Assembly: GCA_964387965.1 (NCBI GenBank)
Contig: CAYLXO010000022.1
Coordinates: 1 to 9,390, forward strand
Direction of reading: 5' to 3'
Length of the DNA: 9,390 nucleotides
From: CAITQP01 sp964387965
Lineage (GTDB): Bacteria > Patescibacteriota > Minisyncoccia > Phycocordibacterales > UBA9973
Shown piece after piece: positions 6,145 through 9,390 of this stretch. Under the pieces are notes generated by a model. It searched no databases. It saw only the letters and a list, made by a program, of their open reading frames with translations, and was not told where the DNA came from. Every line of letters begins with the position of its first letter. Position 1 is the first letter of the stretch. A program made the translations under genes and the position numbers.

Positions 6145-7095
6145 CTACTTCAAATTCGAAAGCATTACTTCGGTCATTTTGACTAGATCAAACTCATGCT
6201 TCCATCCCCACTCGGCTCGTGCAACTGAGTCGTCGATAGAGCCCGGCCAGCTGTCTGCGATTGCTTGGCGGTGATCAGGAGCGTACGAAATTTCAAAGTT
6301 TGAAATGTGCTTTTTTATTTCTTCGGCAACTTGCTTTGGTGTAAAGCTCATTGCAGAAAGATTAAATGCCATACGAGTTTTAAGTTTTTCAACTGGCGCC
6401 TGCATGAGCTCGATTGTTGCGCGAATCGCATCATCCATGTACATCATTGGTAATGGTGTATTTTCAGATAAGAAGCATGTATATTTACCCTGCTTGAGTG
6501 CTTGGATATAAATATCTACTGCATAGTCTGTTGTTCCACCTCCCGGAGCAGTTTTCCAACTAATAAGTCCTGGATAGCGGATACTTCGAACATCTACTCC
6601 CCATCTCTTATTGTAATACTGACACAAAAGCTCACCTGCATATTTTGTTATTCCATACATTGTCGCAGGCTCTATCACAGTCTGTTGTGGTGTATTTACT
6701 TTTGGAGTTGTGTTACCAAAAACTGCTATCGAGCTTGGCCAAAATATTTTAAAAGGTGTTCCCTTGTCTTTCATTTCTACGGCAAGGTTTAAAACATTTC
6801 GAAGACCTTCCATATTAAGTTCCCAACACAATTTTGGATTTGCTTCTCCTGTCGCAGACATAAGTGCAGCGAGTAGATATATCTGTGTGATACCCTCCTT
6901 GGCAACAAGTTCTTTTAATGTACCAGCATCCATTGCAGACAATACAAGATATGGACCAGTACCAGTTAAAACTGGGTTTTCTTGACGAATGTCACTCGCA
7001 AATACATTTTCGTTACCATATTGTTTTCGAAGCGCGAGTGTAAGTTCAGACCCGACCTGACCGCATGCACCGATGATTAGAATTTTTTCTTTCAT
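6145..7095 (-). CDS. tdh: L-threonine 3-dehydrogenase, SDR (epimerase-like) type
   Basis: This enzyme oxidises L-threonine with NAD+ to 2-amino-3-ketobutyrate, the substrate of Kbl. It is the short-chain/extended-SDR form known from Flavobacterium and Cupriavidus, not the zinc-dependent E. coli Tdh. The 316 residues show a Rossmann GACGQVG (Gly9, Gly12, Gly15), Asp35 at the end of the second strand as expected for NAD+, PSSIAVFG (120-127), the catalytic YGITK (Tyr147, Lys151), and SWKTAPGGGTTDYA (179-192), a block I associate with this subfamily rather than sugar epimerases. I chose ATG 7095; a TTG at 7104 would overlap the upstream gene. The preceding GlmU-like gene stops one base before this ATG (TAA T ATG), so the two are co-transcribed. 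No Shine-Dalgarno is seen, which suggests coupling. UDP-sugar epimerase is the alternative, less likely. Confidence 0.83.
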   Translation of the reverse strand: MKEKILIIGACGQVGSELTLALRKQYGNENVFASDIRQENPVLTGTGPYLVLSAMDAGTLKELVAKEGITQIYLLAALMSATGEANPKLCWELNMEGLRNVLNLAVEMKDKGTPFKIFWPSSIAVFGNTTPKVNTPQQTVIEPATMYGITKYAGELLCQYYNKRWGVDVRSIRYPGLISWKTAPGGGTTDYAVDIYIQALKQGKYTCFLSENTPLPMMYMDDAIRATIELMQAPVEKLKTRMAFNLSAMSFTPKQVAEEIKKHISNFEISYAPDHRQAIADSWPGSIDDSVARAEWGWKHEFDLVKMTEVMLSNLK

Positions 7096-7096
7096 A

Positions 7097-8320
7097 TTAT
7101 TCAAAATTTAATTTATCTTTACTAACATTTTTGCCTGCTCGATCCCCTGCTGTACCTGCAAAAATTTGTTCAAACATTGTATTGTGCAAATCCGTGTGAT
7201 TAACTCCTCTTCGTTTTGCCATAGCGGTTTGTATCTTTTGTGCAATCGCAACCGGAAGTTCAAACAACTTTCCGGGGCGCGTTTCACTCACAAATGCGGG
7301 AACATCATCTACAACAGTTCCATATACATGTGATGCCGTACCAATAATTTTCCCAGGGAAAATCGAACTGTTTACTGCTGTTTTTACATAATCTCCGATT
7401 ATTGCCCCAAGAAACTGTGACCCACTGTCGCGACCCTGAATGGTCACATTCGAATACGTATTTTTTAAATTAGAAATGCTTGTTCCTCCTCCGATATTTA
7501 CCCATGAACCCACATATGACGAACCAACACTTCCTTTGTGTTGTTTGTTTGAATAGTCATCAATCACGCAACTTTCAAGTTCTCCTCCAATCTTACATAC
7601 ATTGCCAATAGTAGTATTTGATTCAATCATCGAAAAACTTCGAATGAGACAATCGTGTCCAATAGATACAGGTCCGTGAATAACTACAAATGGCTGAACA
7701 ACAGTATTATCTCCAATAACCACTGGACCTTTACTCGTATCAATTACACATTCTTTTGGAAGGGTTACATTTTTTCCAAGATACAGTCCACGTTTTTTTG
7801 AACGCATGCTGTCTGTGTACTTAAAGAGATTTTCACCCAGTTCTTCCTTGTTGAACGCGACAACATCTTCTGGGTGTGAAAAAAGTTTAAACGGTAAAAT
7901 ATATTCATTGTTTCCTTGCGCACGAGCATTCAAAAATGTCGGTAAGTGTGCTGTTTCTTCATGGGTGAGCGTCCGCGTATATAACCCAACGAGCATACTT
8001 CCACTGGTAATGACAAAATCATTTTTTTCTTTTGAAAGTGTTTGCTTTAAAATTTTGAGAGTAGAAAGTGATGGAGCAACGCGTCCATTCAAAAAAAGAA
8101 ATCCATCATTATTTGAAACATGGTCTTTGCCAAATACTTCGACTGGATTTGTACATTCAACTAGTGTTCGAGCAATGCCTGAAATCGATGCCTTTGGAAA
8201 GACGTGTCCGAGCGCTTCAGTAAGTGTGAACCCTCCGGAACGCACAGAAAAAACCGGTCGGGCCTCGGCTATAGGAAAAAGACCTGAAACTGCCTCATCT
8301 TCATACACAATAATATGCAT
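7097..8320 (-). CDS. Alternate GlmU-like sugar nucleotidyltransferase with left-handed beta-helix
   Basis: The 407-residue protein belongs to the GlmU-like family common in Bacteroidetes and some uncultured lineages. Its role is taken to be UDP-GlcNAc or another nucleotide-sugar synthesis for the envelope. The N-terminal part (1-180) has LFPIAEARPVFSVRSGGFTL (14-33) in place of the classical GlmU loop LAAGKGTRM. The C-terminal part (about 180-350) consists of hexapeptide repeats that form a left-handed beta-helix, such as VVIGDNTVV, VSIGHDCLI and TTIGNVCKI. It includes the family block DDYSNKQHKGSVG (254-266) and GSWVNIGGGTSISNLKNTYS (271-290). A charged tail of about 50 residues follows. The start is ATG 8320, with a -10 box seven bases away and no Shine-Dalgarno. 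It forms a two-gene unit with threonine dehydrogenase. Its exact sugar and nucleotide cannot be told from sequence. Confidence 0.82.
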   Translation of the reverse strand: MHIIVYEDEAVSGLFPIAEARPVFSVRSGGFTLTEALGHVFPKASISGIARTLVECTNPVEVFGKDHVSNNDGFLFLNGRVAPSLSTLKILKQTLSKEKNDFVITSGSMLVGLYTRTLTHEETAHLPTFLNARAQGNNEYILPFKLFSHPEDVVAFNKEELGENLFKYTDSMRSKKRGLYLGKNVTLPKECVIDTSKGPVVIGDNTVVQPFVVIHGPVSIGHDCLIRSFSMIESNTTIGNVCKIGGELESCVIDDYSNKQHKGSVGSSYVGSWVNIGGGTSISNLKNTYSNVTIQGRDSGSQFLGAIIGDYVKTAVNSSIFPGKIIGTASHVYGTVVDDVPAFVSETRPGKLFELPVAIAQKIQTAMAKRRGVNHTDLHNTMFEQIFAGTAGDRAGKNVSKDKLNFE

Positions 8321-8327
8321 ATGTTTG

Positions 8328-8356
8328 AGTATAGAATATTTAAGCCTAAATATAAA
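8328..8356 (-). promoter_or_regulatory. Promoter of the GlmU-like gene, predicted leaderless
   Basis: On the minus strand TTTATA (8351-8356), a 17-base spacer and TATACT (8328-8333) form a plausible sigma70-type promoter. Seven bases separate the -10 from the ATG at 8320, so transcription should start at or one base before the start codon. The -35 overlaps the foot of the hairpin that follows purD. Confidence 0.5.
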
Positions 8357-8388
8357 GCTTTAGAATTACGCCTCAATCCTGAAGCTTT
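8354..8388 (-). terminator. Candidate purD terminator hairpin
   Basis: Directly after the purD stop, AAAGCTT and AAGCTTT form 7 bp, followed by one C/A mismatch and 6 more pairs (AGGATT with AATTCT, one wobble) around a 7-base loop. The right arm continues into TTTATATTTA on the minus strand, a broken U-tract. It probably ends purD transcription and overlaps the next promoter. It is weaker than the terminator at 2698. Confidence 0.45.
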
Positions 8389-9390
8389 TTATAGAACAGC
8401 TGGGATTATAAGTGCTTTTTTGCCTATATCTCTGCGATATTGCTTTCCAGAAAAACTAATCTTGTCTACCGCGTCATACGCTGCTCGAAGTGCTTGTGGC
8501 ATAGTATCGGCCACCGCAGATACGCCAAAAACTCGTCCCCCGTTTGTAACGACAGCACCGTTTGAAATTTTTGTTCCAGCATGAAATACAACAACTCCCG
8601 GAATTTCTCCTGCCTCAATGAGTCCCTTCACGAGTTCTCCTTTTTCATAATTGCCTGGATAACCACCTGAAGCAAGTACAATATTGCACGCGCTTACTTT
8701 TTTCCATTTGATTGGAACATCTCGCAGTGTGCCAAGAACACACGCCACTGCAATTTCTAACAAATCTGTTTCAAGAAGTCGTAGATATACCTGTGTCTCA
8801 GGATCTCCGAAGCGGACATTGAATTCGAAAACTTTTGGTCCATCTTTTGTAATCATTACCCCTGGATACAAAATCCCGACAAATGGTGTACCTTCCTTCT
8901 TCATTGCAGCGATAGTCGGAGATATAATTTCCTGATCGATTCGTGCAAGCATGTCATGAGAAATAAACGGAAGTGGAGCTACTACTCCCATACCTCCTGT
9001 ATTGGGGCCTTCATCATTATCTCGTGCTCGTTTGTGATCTTGTGATGTTGGAAAAAGTCTGCATGTTACCCCATCTGAAAATGCGTGTACTGATATTTCG
9101 ATTCCTTCAAGATATTCTTCAATCACGACTTCGTCACCAGCATCTCCAAACACTTTTTCCAAAAGAATTCGTCGAAGCGTCGCATGTGCTTCATCTTTAC
9201 TGTGCACAATGGTGACTCCTTTTCCGAGTGCAAGACCATTTGCTTTTATCACAAGTGGGTATATTTGTCTGTCTGCATATGCAACGGCACTTTCTAAATC
9301 AGAAAAGACAGCATATCGTGCTGTTGGAATGTTGTGTCGCTTCATAAAATCTTTTGCAAATGCTTTTGATGATTCAAGACGTGCTGCAGC
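8389..9390 (-). CDS. purD: GAR synthetase (PurD), N-terminus beyond window
   Basis: PurD (phosphoribosylamine-glycine ligase) joins glycine to phosphoribosylamine with ATP. It is an ATP-grasp enzyme. The visible 333 residues run in from the window edge without a start; roughly 100 N-terminal residues are missing. Residues counted from the window edge show KAFAKDFMKRHNIPTA (9-24), the ATP-binding PLVIKANGLALGKGV (45-59), VVIEEYLEGIEISVHAFSDG (88-107), FPTSQDHKRARDNDEGPNTG (113-132), FVGILYPGVM (170-179), the metal-binding NVRFGDPETQ (191-200) and the C-terminal VLASGGYPGNY (238-248). KANGLALGKGV and FNVRFGD replace the commoner KADGLAAGKGV and YNCRFGD, but the acidic and basic catalytic positions remain. 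An internal ATG at 9345 is not the start, since conserved family sequence continues upstream of it. Its glycine could come from the neighbouring Tdh-Kbl route. Confidence 0.96.
   Translation of the reverse strand, partial: AAARLESSKAFAKDFMKRHNIPTARYAVFSDLESAVAYADRQIYPLVIKANGLALGKGVTIVHSKDEAHATLRRILLEKVFGDAGDEVVIEEYLEGIEISVHAFSDGVTCRLFPTSQDHKRARDNDEGPNTGGMGVVAPLPFISHDMLARIDQEIISPTIAAMKKEGTPFVGILYPGVMITKDGPKVFEFNVRFGDPETQVYLRLLETDLLEIAVACVLGTLRDVPIKWKKVSACNIVLASGGYPGNYEKGELVKGLIEAGEIPGVVVFHAGTKISNGAVVTNGGRVFGVSAVADTMPQALRAAYDAVDKISFSGKQYRRDIGKKALIIPAVL

Noticed and set aside
6145..7104. TTG start at 7104 for threonine dehydrogenase, adding three residues
   Set aside because: The ATG at 7095 sits one base after the upstream stop and places the Rossmann GxxGxxG at the normal distance from the N-terminus; TTG would force an overlap.
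7806..8363. 185-codon open frame on the plus strand opposite the GlmU-like gene
   Set aside because: It lies wholly antisense to a gene with clear family motifs, has no promoter or ribosome-binding site that I can see, and its composition looks like an antisense shadow.
1258..9390. Alternative genetic code with UGA as Gly or Trp
   Set aside because: All eight visible gene ends use TAA or TAG, which hinted at recoding, but none of the conserved genes has an in-frame TGA, so the standard code suffices and eight stops are too few to be telling.

Overview
This is a gene-dense, AT-leaning bacterial window read with the standard code. It is dominated by de novo purine synthesis genes on the minus strand: purB, purC, purM, purE and purD. 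Between them lie both enzymes that turn threonine into glycine (2-amino-3-ketobutyrate CoA ligase, kbl, and an SDR-type L-threonine 3-dehydrogenase), an alternate GlmU-like sugar nucleotidyltransferase, and two solitary plus-strand genes: an unknown 117-residue protein and an unknown lipoprotein. There are no RNA genes, insertion sequences, CRISPR arrays or phage genes. A run of 100 N at 4306-4405 marks an assembly gap, so this is probably a draft or metagenome scaffold.

Organism. The compact layout, sigma70-like promoters with almost no 5' leader and the gene mix suggest a small-genome uncultured lineage, perhaps Patescibacteria (CPR/Parcubacteria). The SDR threonine dehydrogenase and the alternate GlmU family are also typical of Bacteroidetes, but the Bacteroidetes -33/-7 promoter signature was not seen. 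The taxonomic call is an inference of moderate to low confidence.

Layout, read as transcription units. (1) 1-2229, minus: purC then purB, overlapping by 11 nt; purB runs off the window. (2) 2272-2730, plus: a monocistronic unknown gene with its own promoter and a bidirectional terminator. (3) 2733-5143, minus: kbl, the assembly gap, purE, then purM. (4) 5184-6127, plus: a lipoprotein gene whose leader carries a five-codon reading frame and a 16-bp hairpin just before the start codon. (5) 6145-8320, minus: the GlmU-like gene then threonine dehydrogenase. (6) 8389 to the window end, minus: purD, lacking its N-terminus.

How the genes fit together. Threonine dehydrogenase and Kbl convert threonine to glycine plus acetyl-CoA, and glycine is the substrate PurD joins to phosphoribosylamine. 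PurM, PurE, PurC and PurB catalyse later steps to AICAR. PurF, PurN/T, PurL, PurK and PurH are not in the window. The cluster can be read as a glycine-fed purine module.

The least explained part is 5144-5301. Two divergent promoters with the same extended -10 decamer flank a 15-bp palindrome. The leftward promoter would make a leaderless kbl message; the rightward one makes a structured leader for the lipoprotein.
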